The notes beneath the pieces were generated by a model, which did no database searches, had not been told where the DNA came from, and saw only the letters and a list, made by a program, of their open reading frames with translations. The position numbers and the translations under genes were made by a program. Below, in pieces: positions 1 to 5,331 of a stretch of DNA of 6,947 bases; position 1 is the first letter of the stretch, and the number at the start of each line of letters is the position of its first letter. Source of the stretch: Candidatus Nitrosopumilus sp. (GTDB lineage Archaea; Thermoproteota; Nitrososphaeria; Nitrososphaerales; Nitrosopumilaceae); contig JAOUAY010000058.1 in assembly GCA_029860565.1 (NCBI GenBank), forward strand, positions 1-6,947, read 5' to 3'.

Positions 1-23
1 CTTAATCATATTTTTCTAATACG

Positions 24-479
24 ATGCATCGATTTGATGAATTAGATATGAAATTACTTTATGAATTAACCACCGATGGTTCTATCTCTGTTCCTACTTT
101 ATCTAAAAAACTTGGAATTAATGCTTCAGTATTGTATAGCCGAATCAAAAGATTGATGAAGAAGAAACTCATTAAAAAATTTACTATTGAGATTGATGAT
201 TCTCTTTTAGGAATAGGAGTAAAAGCATCTGTTGGAATTAATCGAGATCCAAAGTTTAAAGATTCGATTCATAAGCAATTCATGAATATTGCCGAAGTTG
301 TTTCCATCTCTGAAATTACTGGCAGATTTGATATCATGATTCAAGTTTATGCAAAGAATCTTGAAGCACTTCATTCTGTTGTGATTGAAAAAATTGGAAA
401 AGTTGAAGGAGTTCAAAATACTGAAACCTTTGTAGAATTACAAAAAACCGATAAAGATCCTGTTTATTTAATTCAATAA
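24..479 (+). CDS. Lrp/AsnC-family transcriptional regulator
   Basis: This is a DNA-binding regulator of the leucine-responsive/AsnC family, 151 residues long, which is the usual full family length. Residues about 4-52 form the N-terminal winged helix-turn-helix. It opens with the typical FDELDMKLL, and the recognition helix lies near N33-L44 (NASVLYSRIKRL). Residues about 66-138 form the RAM ligand-binding/oligomerisation domain, including the family signature TGRFDI at 99-104 and a GVQNTETFVEL strand at 129-139. Such proteins usually form dimers or octamers that bind amino acids or other small molecules, but the ligand and targets cannot be read from sequence. The ATG at 24 is the natural start because it gives the family's usual N-terminus. 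Only 23 bases of upstream sequence are present, so the promoter is mostly outside the window. The gene converges on rpl11, and the two stop codons abut at 479/480. Confidence 0.93.
   Translation: MHRFDELDMKLLYELTTDGSISVPTLSKKLGINASVLYSRIKRLMKKKLIKKFTIEIDDSLLGIGVKASVGINRDPKFKDSIHKQFMNIAEVVSISEITGRFDIMIQVYAKNLEALHSVVIEKIGKVEGVQNTETFVELQKTDKDPVYLIQ
442..447 (-). terminator. Candidate oligo-T terminator after rpl11
   Basis: A run of six T on the minus strand lies 33-38 bp past the rpl11 stop, inside the coding end of the convergent lrp. If used, the rpl11 mRNA would carry a short antisense tail to lrp. Confidence 0.3.
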
Positions 480-959
480 TTATTGGAATTTTTCATCCCA
501 TTTACCTTCATTTACTTCAGCAGTGATTTCTTTTGGAGTCTTTCCTTCTACTTTCACCCCTAATGCTACACATGTTCCGATGATAGTTTTTGCAACTGAT
601 TTTAATGAAGAAGCATAAGATTTTTCAAGTTTAGTATTTGCCACTTTGACAATTGAATCCATTGTCACATCTCCAGCCCATTCAGTACCTGATGCCCCTG
701 AACCTTTTTGGATTCCAGCCTCTTTCATTATGAGTGCTGCAGCTGAAGGTATTCCAATTTCAATTTCATACTTTTTTGAATCTGTATCAACAATTACAGT
801 TACAGGAACTTTCATTCCTTCAAAATCTTTTGTTTTGTCATTAATTGATTTAATGACTTCCATAATGTTAACGCCTAGAGGGCCCAATGCAGGGCCTAGT
901 GGTGGACCTGCTGATGCTCCTCCGCCCGTTACAAGTGCTGATACTTTTTGTTCTCCCAT
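480..959 (-). CDS. rpl11: 50S ribosomal protein L11 (uL11)
   Basis: This is large-subunit protein uL11, which binds the GTPase-associated region of 23S rRNA at the base of the stalk and helps recruit translation factors. At 159 residues it has normal archaeal length. The N-terminal domain carries the proline/glycine-rich segment at residues 12-34 (SAGPPLGPALGPLGVNIMEV), which corresponds to the thiostrepton-site region of bacterial L11. The C-terminal rRNA-binding domain covers about 70-142, including KSVAKTIIGTCVALGVKVEG. It lies 34 bp after nusG in the secE-nusG-rpl11 order common in archaea. The ATG start has no evident Shine-Dalgarno, but an A/T-rich box lies about 26 bp upstream, so it may also be transcribed from its own promoter. 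The gene ends against lrp, and the L1, L10 and L12 genes that often follow are absent. Confidence 0.97.
   Translation of the reverse strand: MGEQKVSALVTGGGASAGPPLGPALGPLGVNIMEVIKSINDKTKDFEGMKVPVTVIVDTDSKKYEIEIGIPSAAALIMKEAGIQKGSGASGTEWAGDVTMDSIVKVANTKLEKSYASSLKSVAKTIIGTCVALGVKVEGKTPKEITAEVNEGKWDEKFQ
489..493 (+). terminator. Candidate oligo-T terminator after lrp
   Basis: A run of five T lies 10 bp past the lrp stop, inside the 3' end of rpl11 on the other strand. Archaeal RNA polymerase can stop at such tracts without a hairpin. Support is limited to position and composition. Confidence 0.25.
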
Positions 960-980
960 GTTTAATCAAATCAATATGAA

Positions 981-988
981 AATTTAAT
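981..988 (-). promoter_or_regulatory. Candidate TATA box for rpl11
   Basis: ATTAAATT on the minus strand lies in the 34-bp nusG-rpl11 gap, centred about 25.5 bp upstream of the rpl11 ATG. There is no Shine-Dalgarno before that ATG, so an internal promoter giving a leaderless rpl11 mRNA is plausible. A/T-rich spacers are common in this genome, so the evidence is weak. Confidence 0.35.
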
Positions 989-993
989 CCTTC

Positions 994-1452
994 CTAAGCC
1001 TCACTTGAGATCTTTAGATAATTTGCGTCTACTGTTACTGGTAATTGATATGATGCATCTAACAAAACTACGGTTGCTTCCTCTTTATCGACATCTATTC
1101 TGGTAATTGTTGCTTTCATTCCCTTGAATGGACCTCCGGTAATTTCTACTATGTTATCTACTGCTAATTGTGAAACTGTTGATTTCTTGATAAGGTATCC
1201 TTCAATATCTTTGAATTCTAATTCACCTCTTAATTGACCGCGAATGTGTCTAACTCCTTCAACTGCCATGTAGGCATCACTTGGGTTGATTGCTTCAATT
1301 ACAACATACCCTTTTAGATTATCCACTAACAAAACCGATTGAATATTAATTTGATTGGCATTAGCTTTTGCTTCTAATAATCTCATTACCACTTTTTCTT
1401 GTCCTCCTGTGGTTCTAATTGCAAACAAATGTGATTTTATTTCTTCTGACAA
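994..1452 (-). CDS. nusG: Transcription elongation factor Spt5/NusG
   Basis: This is archaeal Spt5, which bridges the RNA polymerase clamp (usually with Spt4) to raise processivity and can link transcription to the ribosome. The 152-residue protein has the archaeal two-domain form. The NGN domain is at about residues 7-88 (HLFAIRTTGGQEKVV at the start, GYVVIEA in the core strand, then GVRHIRG). The KOW domain is at about 96-150, with VEITGGPFKGMKATI carrying the key KOW glycine at 111. The start is TTG at 1452-1450. The next in-frame codons upstream are AAA, ATA and the stop TAG, and the first internal ATG would remove part of the NGN domain. This start lies 2 bp after the secE stop, so translation is probably coupled to secE. 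Archaeal annotations use both spt5 and nusG for this gene. Confidence 0.95.
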   Translation of the reverse strand: MSEEIKSHLFAIRTTGGQEKVVMRLLEAKANANQINIQSVLLVDNLKGYVVIEAINPSDAYMAVEGVRHIRGQLRGELEFKDIEGYLIKKSTVSQLAVDNIVEITGGPFKGMKATITRIDVDKEEATVVLLDASYQLPVTVDANYLKISSEA

Positions 1453-1454
1453 TT

Positions 1455-1628
1455 TTATCTACCAAATGTAATTACAGAAAAGACAAACTGAATAGTAAAA
1501 CCAATAGCTCCCACTCCGGCTATTCCCAATAATACAAGTCTAAGATGTTGTTGATACTCATCCTTGTCTGGTTTTTTGGCCATTTTCATTGTATTGGCCA
1601 TGTTTTTCAAAGTTTGCCTAGGGTTCAT
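1455..1628 (-). CDS. secE: Protein translocase subunit SecE (Sec61 gamma)
   Basis: This small gene encodes 57 residues, read directly from the minus strand. It is the SecE/Sec61-gamma subunit that clamps the SecY channel in the cytoplasmic membrane. A short charged, amphipathic N-terminal part (residues 1-28, with KMAKKPDKDEYQQHLR just before the membrane) is followed by one hydrophobic segment at about residues 30-55 (LVLLGIAGVGAIGFTIQFVF). This is the single-helix layout and length expected of archaeal SecE. Its place directly before nusG matches the conserved secE-nusG pair of both archaea and bacteria and supports the call. It starts at ATG 1628-1626, although ATG codons at residues 10, 14 and 16 are possible shorter starts. 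A TATA-like box lies 24-31 bp upstream, which fits a leaderless transcript. Confidence 0.9.
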   Translation of the reverse strand: MNPRQTLKNMANTMKMAKKPDKDEYQQHLRLVLLGIAGVGAIGFTIQFVFSVITFGR

Positions 1629-1637
1629 TGCTGGAAA

Positions 1638-1645
1638 TTAATAAG
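1638..1645 (+). promoter_or_regulatory. Candidate TATA box for dtdA-ogt
   Basis: TTAATAAG on the plus strand is centred about 26 bp upstream of the dtdA ATG, and there is no Shine-Dalgarno between them. It is only 14 bp centre to centre from the opposing secE box, so the two promoters overlap and may compete for TBP/TFB. Confidence 0.45.
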
Positions 1646-1651
1646 GTGTCC

Positions 1652-1659
1652 TTATATCT
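1652..1659 (-). promoter_or_regulatory. Candidate TATA box for the secE-nusG-rpl11 operon
   Basis: AGATATAA on the minus strand is centred about 27 bp upstream of the secE ATG. This is the spacing expected if transcription starts at or next to the start codon. It lies in the 39-bp region shared with the divergent dtdA promoter. Confidence 0.5.
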
Positions 1660-1667
1660 CTTATCTC

Positions 1668-2444
1668 ATGGAGTTACTGGTTGCGTATCGAGATGACCCT
1701 GCAGGTCATAATATGGCAAAATTTCTTTCAAAAGAAATGACTCAAGAAGATGATATTTTCCACGGGAAATATTATGATCTTGTTGTGATTCCAACACCTG
1801 CCATTTCTGCTGATTGGTTAGAAGAAAAATATGATTATGATGGATTTGTTTTTCTTTCAAAACATGCTGCTGATTCTGGTGTTTTAGCTTTGACTTGTCA
1901 TAGCACTGGAAATTTTTCTGATGCAAAATTTGGTGGAAATAATAGGCAAGTTGCAATTCCTAAACCTGATCTTCAAAAAATATATCTTCAAACTTTGAAA
2001 AATAATCAATCACAATTCTCAGATTTCCAAATTACTATTGAGGCAACCCATCATGGACCTACTGCGCTTACTAAACCGTCAATATTTATCGAAATTGGTA
2101 CTACCGAAAAACAATGGACTGATGTGCATTTGTGCAATTCTGTAGCAACTTTGGTTCATGAAGTAATGTCCCAACCAATTAAAAAACATCCTGTAGCAAT
2201 TTGTTTTGGTGGGACTCATTATCCTTCAAAATTTACTGATGAATTACTGGAAGGAAAATATGCTCTTGGAACTGTAATTCCAAAACATGCTCTAGGTGAT
2301 CTTGATGAAAATCTATTCTCTCATATCCTTAGACAAAATAATATGGCAAAAACTGCCCTTCTGGATTGGAAGGGATTAGGATCTTACAAACAGAAAGTAC
2401 TTGATTTTTTGAAATCCACAAAACTTGAGGTAGTCAAACTTTGA
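1668..2444 (+). CDS. dtdA: D-aminoacyl-tRNA deacylase, archaeal/plant type (DTD2)
   Basis: This cytoplasmic enzyme hydrolyses D-amino acids wrongly attached to tRNA, keeping them out of protein synthesis. The family (DTD2, GEK1 in plants) is also known to clear aldehyde-modified aminoacyl-tRNAs. The 258-residue product has the conserved blocks in order: LLVAYRDDPAGHNMA at residues 3-17, SKHAADSGVLALTCHSTGNF at 64-83, EATHHGPT at 125-132, IEIGTTEKQW at 141-150 and FGGTHYPSKFT at 180-190. The ATG at 1668 is chosen because it begins exactly at the family's N-terminus. The frame stays open upstream to 1545, but that part is antisense to secE and has no family similarity. The gene overlaps ogt by 4 bp (TTGA) and starts 39 bp from the divergent secE. 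Confidence 0.95.
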   Translation: MELLVAYRDDPAGHNMAKFLSKEMTQEDDIFHGKYYDLVVIPTPAISADWLEEKYDYDGFVFLSKHAADSGVLALTCHSTGNFSDAKFGGNNRQVAIPKPDLQKIYLQTLKNNQSQFSDFQITIEATHHGPTALTKPSIFIEIGTTEKQWTDVHLCNSVATLVHEVMSQPIKKHPVAICFGGTHYPSKFTDELLEGKYALGTVIPKHALGDLDENLFSHILRQNNMAKTALLDWKGLGSYKQKVLDFLKSTKLEVVKL

Positions 2445-2740
2445 ATATTCAACAAAAAATTTTTAAAAAATTATTAGAAGTACCAAAAGGTAGAATCACA
2501 ACTTATGGAGAGTTGGCAAAAGCTGTTGGATTAAAAAATGGACAACGTGCAGTTGGCAAAATAATGAACAAAAATCCATATCCTGTTATTATTCCATGTC
2601 ATCGAGTTGTAATGTCTACTGGAAAAATTGGTGGTTATGCATATGGAGAGCATGTAAAAACTAAGATATTAAATGATGAGGGTATCAAAATTGAAAATGG
2701 AAAAATTGTGGATTTAAAAAATACTCTATACAGATTCTAA
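2441..2740 (+). CDS. ogt: Methylated-DNA-protein cysteine methyltransferase, single-domain
   Basis: The gene encodes a suicide repair protein that transfers alkyl groups from O6-alkylguanine in DNA to its own cysteine. It is only 99 residues, i.e. the catalytic/DNA-binding domain alone without the N-terminal domain of the usual 160-180-residue enzymes. Key residues are present: TTYGELA at 20-26 (Tyr22), the arginine finger Arg36 in QRAVGKIM, Asn45 in NKNPYP, the acceptor Cys53 in IPCHRV at 51-56 and the C-terminal LNDEG at 77-81 with Glu80. Its size resembles the alkyltransferase-like proteins (ATL), but those usually replace the cysteine, whereas here it is retained, so transferase activity is plausible. 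The TTG start at 2441 overlaps the dtdA stop as TTGA, indicating an operon with translational coupling. The stop overlaps rpl19e by 4 bp. Confidence 0.92.
   Translation: MNIQQKIFKKLLEVPKGRITTYGELAKAVGLKNGQRAVGKIMNKNPYPVIIPCHRVVMSTGKIGGYAYGEHVKTKILNDEGIKIENGKIVDLKNTLYRF
2716..2721 (-). terminator. Candidate oligo-T terminator after rpl19e
   Basis: A run of six T on the minus strand lies 16-21 bp past the rpl19e stop, within the last codons of ogt. Its position suits hairpin-free archaeal termination and would give an rpl19e transcript antisense to the ogt end. Confidence 0.35.
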
Positions 2741-3192
2741 TCTTTTCTCTTATCTTTAATTTCTTCCATCAAAGTTCTAAGGTGTGCTTTATTTCTAACT
2801 GTATTTCCGCCAACCTTTTTGTAAAGAATCCAAAATTCAGGATTGGTCAAATCTTTTCTATCTTTAGCAATTTTTAGCAATCGTCTTAATGCACGAACTT
2901 TTGCAACATATACTGTTTTCTTACCTACTCTTGCACCTTTTCTTCCTTGTTTGGAACCTTGAGTAGTTCCTCTTTTATTTTTCTGGGCTTTCTTTTCATG
3001 TGCTCTACCTCTTGATGTACCTGTAAATGGTTTAATTTTGATTGTATTGGCTGTAATGAGACTTCGAATATTTTCTCTTGTAATTGCATCTGCAACATCA
3101 TCTAGATGGTCTGTATCAAATTTTATCCTATGAACTCCAACACCCGTAACTCTAGCTGCGAGTCTTTTTTTAGATTTAAGATTTACTACCAC
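2737..3192 (-). CDS. rpl19e: 50S ribosomal protein L19e (eL19)
   Basis: This is eL19, a large-subunit protein found in archaea and eukaryotes but not in bacteria. The product is about 151 residues and very basic. The N-terminal globular part begins NLKSKKRLAARVTGVGVHRI, with the family's DAITRENIRSLI next. A lysine/arginine/glycine-rich extension follows (GTSRGRAHEKKAQKNKRGT) and then a helical C-terminal part (VRALRRLLKIAKDR). GTG at 3192 is preferred over GTG at 3198 because a GTGA element lies 6 bases upstream of it and it gives a more typical N-terminus. 3198 is the earliest possible start, since an in-frame TGA precedes it directly. Either start lies inside the end of rpl32e (17 or 23 bp overlap), so translation is probably coupled. 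The 3' end overlaps the convergent ogt by 4 bp. In most archaea this gene sits in the spc operon before L18. Confidence 0.95.
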   Translation of the reverse strand: MVVNLKSKKRLAARVTGVGVHRIKFDTDHLDDVADAITRENIRSLITANTIKIKPFTGTSRGRAHEKKAQKNKRGTTQGSKQGRKGARVGKKTVYVAKVRALRRLLKIAKDRKDLTNPEFWILYKKVGGNTVRNKAHLRTLMEEIKDKRKD

Positions 3193-3580
3193 TTGCACTC
3201 ACTCTCGCATTAAAAATTTTGAACTTACCTTCAATTGCCTTAACGATAATTTCTTTTCTCTTTTTAGTTCCAACACTGTGTCCAAATCTAACTCCATCTT
3301 TTTTTGGATCTAATTTTCCTAAATCTGTTAAATTAAAAACTAAGTTATCTGTAAATCCTGAAGGATGTAATCCTCTTGCGTTTTTAGGCCCTCCATATCC
3401 TATTTTTACAAGACCTGGACGACCTCTGCTCTTTTGCTTTCTTTGATGGTGATCAATACCTTTTGGTTTTCTCCAATTTGTCTGAAGCCTAACATAACGC
3501 CAACTTTCTGGTCTAACAAAGTCTGGATTGTGTTCTTTTACCTCTTGTCTTTTTGCAATCTTTTCTTTGTTAATGGGCAT
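3176..3580 (-). CDS. rpl32e: 50S ribosomal protein L32e (eL32)
   Basis: This is eL32, a basic archaeal/eukaryotic large-subunit protein of 134 residues, close to eukaryotic length. Family features are FVRPESWRYVRLQTNWRKPKG near residues 21-41 (given in outline), the basic DHHQRKQKSRGRPG segment, the VKIGYGGPKNARGLHPSG block and a C-terminal GTKKRKEIIVKAI strand-helix region. ATG at 3580 is chosen. A TTG directly before it would add one residue and is less likely. A TATTTATT box centred about 26 bp upstream and the lack of a Shine-Dalgarno suggest leaderless translation. The gene leads a two-gene unit with rpl19e and diverges from pckA. The L32e-L19e order is that of the archaeal spc operon, but the usual flanking genes L6 and L18 are absent here. 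Confidence 0.95.
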   Translation of the reverse strand: MPINKEKIAKRQEVKEHNPDFVRPESWRYVRLQTNWRKPKGIDHHQRKQKSRGRPGLVKIGYGGPKNARGLHPSGFTDNLVFNLTDLGKLDPKKDGVRFGHSVGTKKRKEIIVKAIEGKFKIFNARVSASGSKS

Positions 3581-3602
3581 CAAGTTGACTCTTAAATTTT
3601 AG

Positions 3603-3610
3603 AATAAATA
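3603..3610 (-). promoter_or_regulatory. Candidate TATA box for rpl32e-rpl19e
   Basis: TATTTATT on the minus strand is centred about 26 bp upstream of the rpl32e ATG at 3580. There is no clear Shine-Dalgarno, so a leaderless transcript is expected. It shows the same spacing as the boxes before secE and dtdA. Confidence 0.45.
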
Positions 3611-3642
3611 CGTTCCTAGCCAAGAAAAATCTCATTAAGAAA

Positions 3643-3651
3643 AATATAATA
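3643..3651 (+). promoter_or_regulatory. Candidate TATA box for pckA
   Basis: AATATAATA, followed by AGG, is the best TATA-like element upstream of pckA. Transcription would then start about 25 bp downstream, near 3672, leaving a leader of about 50-55 nt. A second A/T run at 3697-3707 could instead serve a leaderless start, but the presence of a ribosome-binding site argues for the upstream box. Confidence 0.45.
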
Positions 3652-3669
3652 AGGAAACTTAAAGCTAGT

Positions 3670-3688
3670 CGAATACTTCATGAATTCG
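3670..3688. promoter_or_regulatory. Imperfect dyad near the predicted pckA transcription start
   Basis: The 19-bp element CGAATACTTCATGAATTCG has inverted 5-bp ends (CGAAT and ATTCG), symmetric about 3679. It also contains an 8-bp perfect palindrome, TTCATGAA, at 3677-3684. It overlaps the start site predicted from the TATA-like box at 3643-3651, a position typical of a repressor operator. No regulator is identified, and short A/T-rich palindromes arise by chance. Confidence 0.3.
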
Positions 3689-3713
3689 TTTGGGATTAAA
3701 AAAATTATTTTTA

Positions 3714-3718
3714 GAGGT
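3714..3718 (+). promoter_or_regulatory. Shine-Dalgarno site of pckA
   Basis: GAGGT lies 8 bases before the ATG at 3727 and fits the CACCTCC-type 3' end of archaeal 16S rRNA. It is the only clear ribosome-binding site before a lead gene in the window. It supports ATG 3727, because the out-of-frame ATG at 3719 touches it directly with no spacing. Confidence 0.6.
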
Positions 3719-3726
3719 ATGTTTCT

Positions 3727-5331
3727 ATGACTGAATTACTAGGAAATGCAGCCACTGAGAAATTTTTATCACAATTAACTTCGTTTGGAATTAATCCTTC
3801 AAAGGTACATCGAAATCTAGGTGTAGATGAAATGGTGATTCTTGCAGTTGAAAGAAAAGAAGGTGTAGTTAATTCAACAGGATCTCTTTCGGTAAATACC
3901 GGAAAATATACTGGCAGATCCCCTGATGACCGATTTATTGTATATGATGACAAGACACATGATACAATTGATTGGGGAAAGATTAACCATCAATTTCCAA
4001 GTGGTAAGTTTGAAAAACTATTTGAAAAAATGAAAAATTTTGTTGATAATAAAGAACTCTTTGTTTTTGATGGCTTTGTAGGGGCTGATCCTGAAACACG
4101 TTTGCCTATTAGAGTAATCAATGATCATGTTTGGCAAAATATGTTTTCAAGTAACTTGTTTATTCGACCTACAAATGACGAGTTAAAAGACCATGATCCT
4201 GAATTCACTATTTTATGTATTAATGATTTTACAGCAGTTCCAGAAATTGACGGAACAAGAACAGATGTTTTTATCTTAATTGATTTAACAAGAAAAATCG
4301 TTTTGATTGGAGGAACTGAATATGCAGGAGAAATGAAAAAATCCATGTTTGGTGTGATGAATTTCTTATTACCTGACCGTGGTATTTTCCCAATGCACTG
4401 TTCTGCAAATATTGGTGAAAAAGGAGACACAGCGTTATTCTTTGGATTGTCTGGTACTGGTAAAACTACTCTTTCAGCAGATCCTAATAGAAAATTAATT
4501 GGTGATGATGAACATGGTTGGTCTGATAATGGGACATTTAATTTTGAAGGTGGATGTTATGCTAAATGTATTAACCTTAGTCAGGAAGCAGAACCTGAAA
4601 TTTGGAATGCAATCAAACCTGGAGCACTTTTAGAAAATGTTATCTTAAATGATAATGTTCCAGATTATGATGATAATACATTAACTGAAAATACTCGTGT
4701 TGGATATCCGTTGGATTTCATTCCAGGTGCAGTAATTCCAAGTGTTGGTGGGAATCCTAGAGTAGTGGTATTTTTAACTGCAGATGCAATGGGAGTTTTA
4801 CCTCCAGTTTCAAGACTTACAAAAGAAGCTGCAATGTATCATTTCATGTCTGGATACACTAGTAAATTAGCAGGAACTGAAAGAGGGATTAAAGAACCAA
4901 AATCTGTATTTTCACAGTGTTTTGGAGCTCCATTTATGCCTAGACCTGCATCAGTTTATGCTAAACTACTTGGAGAAAAAATCAATCAACACAACACTGT
5001 AGTTTATCTTGTTAATACTGGATGGTCTGGCGGTCCATATGGAGTTGGAACAAGAATTAAGATCAAGTATAGTCGGGCAATGGTTACTGCTGCTATTTCA
5101 GGTGCCCTTGGTATTGTAAAATACAGACATGATGATTTATTTAATTTGGATATTCCAACTGAATTGGATGGCGTACCTTCTGAGATTTTAGATCCTAAAA
5201 ATACCTGGAATGACAAAGACTCCTATGATATTTCTGCAAAAAAATTAGCACAAATGTTTGTTGAAAATTTTAAGAAATTTGAAAATGTTTCACCCGAAAT
5301 AATTGATGCAGGCCCTAAAATTTCTCAATAG
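3727..5331 (+). CDS. pckA: Phosphoenolpyruvate carboxykinase, ATP-dependent
   Basis: This cytosolic enzyme catalyses oxaloacetate + ATP to phosphoenolpyruvate + CO2 + ADP, feeding gluconeogenesis. The 534-residue product matches the ATP-type family (E. coli enzyme 540). Visible functional sites are the substrate-binding Arg64 in TGRSPDDRF, Tyr199 and the metal-ligand Lys205 in EYAGEMKKSMF, His224 in PMHCSANIGEKGD, the P-loop GLSGTGKTT at 240-248, the metal-binding DDEH at 260-263 with Asp261, and Arg324 in NTRVGYPLDF. These place it in the ATP-type rather than the GTP-type family. The ATG at 3727 has a GAGGT element 8 bases upstream. In an autotroph using the 3-hydroxypropionate/4-hydroxybutyrate cycle it would connect C4 acids to sugar synthesis; this role is inferred. 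The ATP-type enzyme is mainly bacterial, so ancient transfer is likely. Its 3' end overlaps the protease gene by 17 bp. Confidence 0.98.
   Translation: MTELLGNAATEKFLSQLTSFGINPSKVHRNLGVDEMVILAVERKEGVVNSTGSLSVNTGKYTGRSPDDRFIVYDDKTHDTIDWGKINHQFPSGKFEKLFEKMKNFVDNKELFVFDGFVGADPETRLPIRVINDHVWQNMFSSNLFIRPTNDELKDHDPEFTILCINDFTAVPEIDGTRTDVFILIDLTRKIVLIGGTEYAGEMKKSMFGVMNFLLPDRGIFPMHCSANIGEKGDTALFFGLSGTGKTTLSADPNRKLIGDDEHGWSDNGTFNFEGGCYAKCINLSQEAEPEIWNAIKPGALLENVILNDNVPDYDDNTLTENTRVGYPLDFIPGAVIPSVGGNPRVVVFLTADAMGVLPPVSRLTKEAAMYHFMSGYTSKLAGTERGIKEPKSVFSQCFGAPFMPRPASVYAKLLGEKINQHNTVVYLVNTGWSGGPYGVGTRIKIKYSRAMVTAAISGALGIVKYRHDDLFNLDIPTELDGVPSEILDPKNTWNDKDSYDISAKKLAQMFVENFKKFENVSPEIIDAGPKISQ
5238..5244 (-). 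terminator. Candidate oligo-T terminator after the S8 protease gene
   Basis: A run of seven T on the minus strand lies about 70 bp past the protease stop, inside pckA. It is the longest minus-strand T run near that end, but a chance run from lysine codons in pckA is possible. Confidence 0.22.

Noticed and set aside
646..987. 113-codon plus-strand ORF opposite rpl11
   Set aside because: It is the complement of a conserved ribosomal protein gene. Its serine/proline-rich product has no family features and arises from the opposite frame.
1545..1667. N-terminal extension of dtdA by 41 residues from an upstream ATG
   Set aside because: The extension is antisense to secE, looks nothing like the family, and the ATG at 1668 gives the normal DTD2 N-terminus.
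3581..3583. TTG at 3583 as the rpl32e start
   Set aside because: ATG follows immediately at 3580, is the stronger codon and sits at the right distance from the TATA-like box.
3616..3668. CTAGC/GCTAG inverted repeat about 43 bp apart in the same gap
   Set aside because: Five-base arms at that distance are expected by chance.
3664..3690. tRNA-like T-arm (GTCGAATAC) in the rpl32e/pckA gap
   Set aside because: No acceptor stem, D arm or anticodon arm can be built around it, and the region is too A/T-rich for a tRNA.
3719..3730. Three-codon upstream ORF (ATG TTT CTA TGA) overlapping the pckA start as ATGA
   Set aside because: The GAGGT site touches this ATG with no spacing but is ideally spaced for ATG 3727, so translation of the mini-ORF is unlikely.
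3711..3953. Minus-strand ORF across the pckA start
   Set aside because: It is antisense to conserved pckA codons and shows no recognisable protein features.
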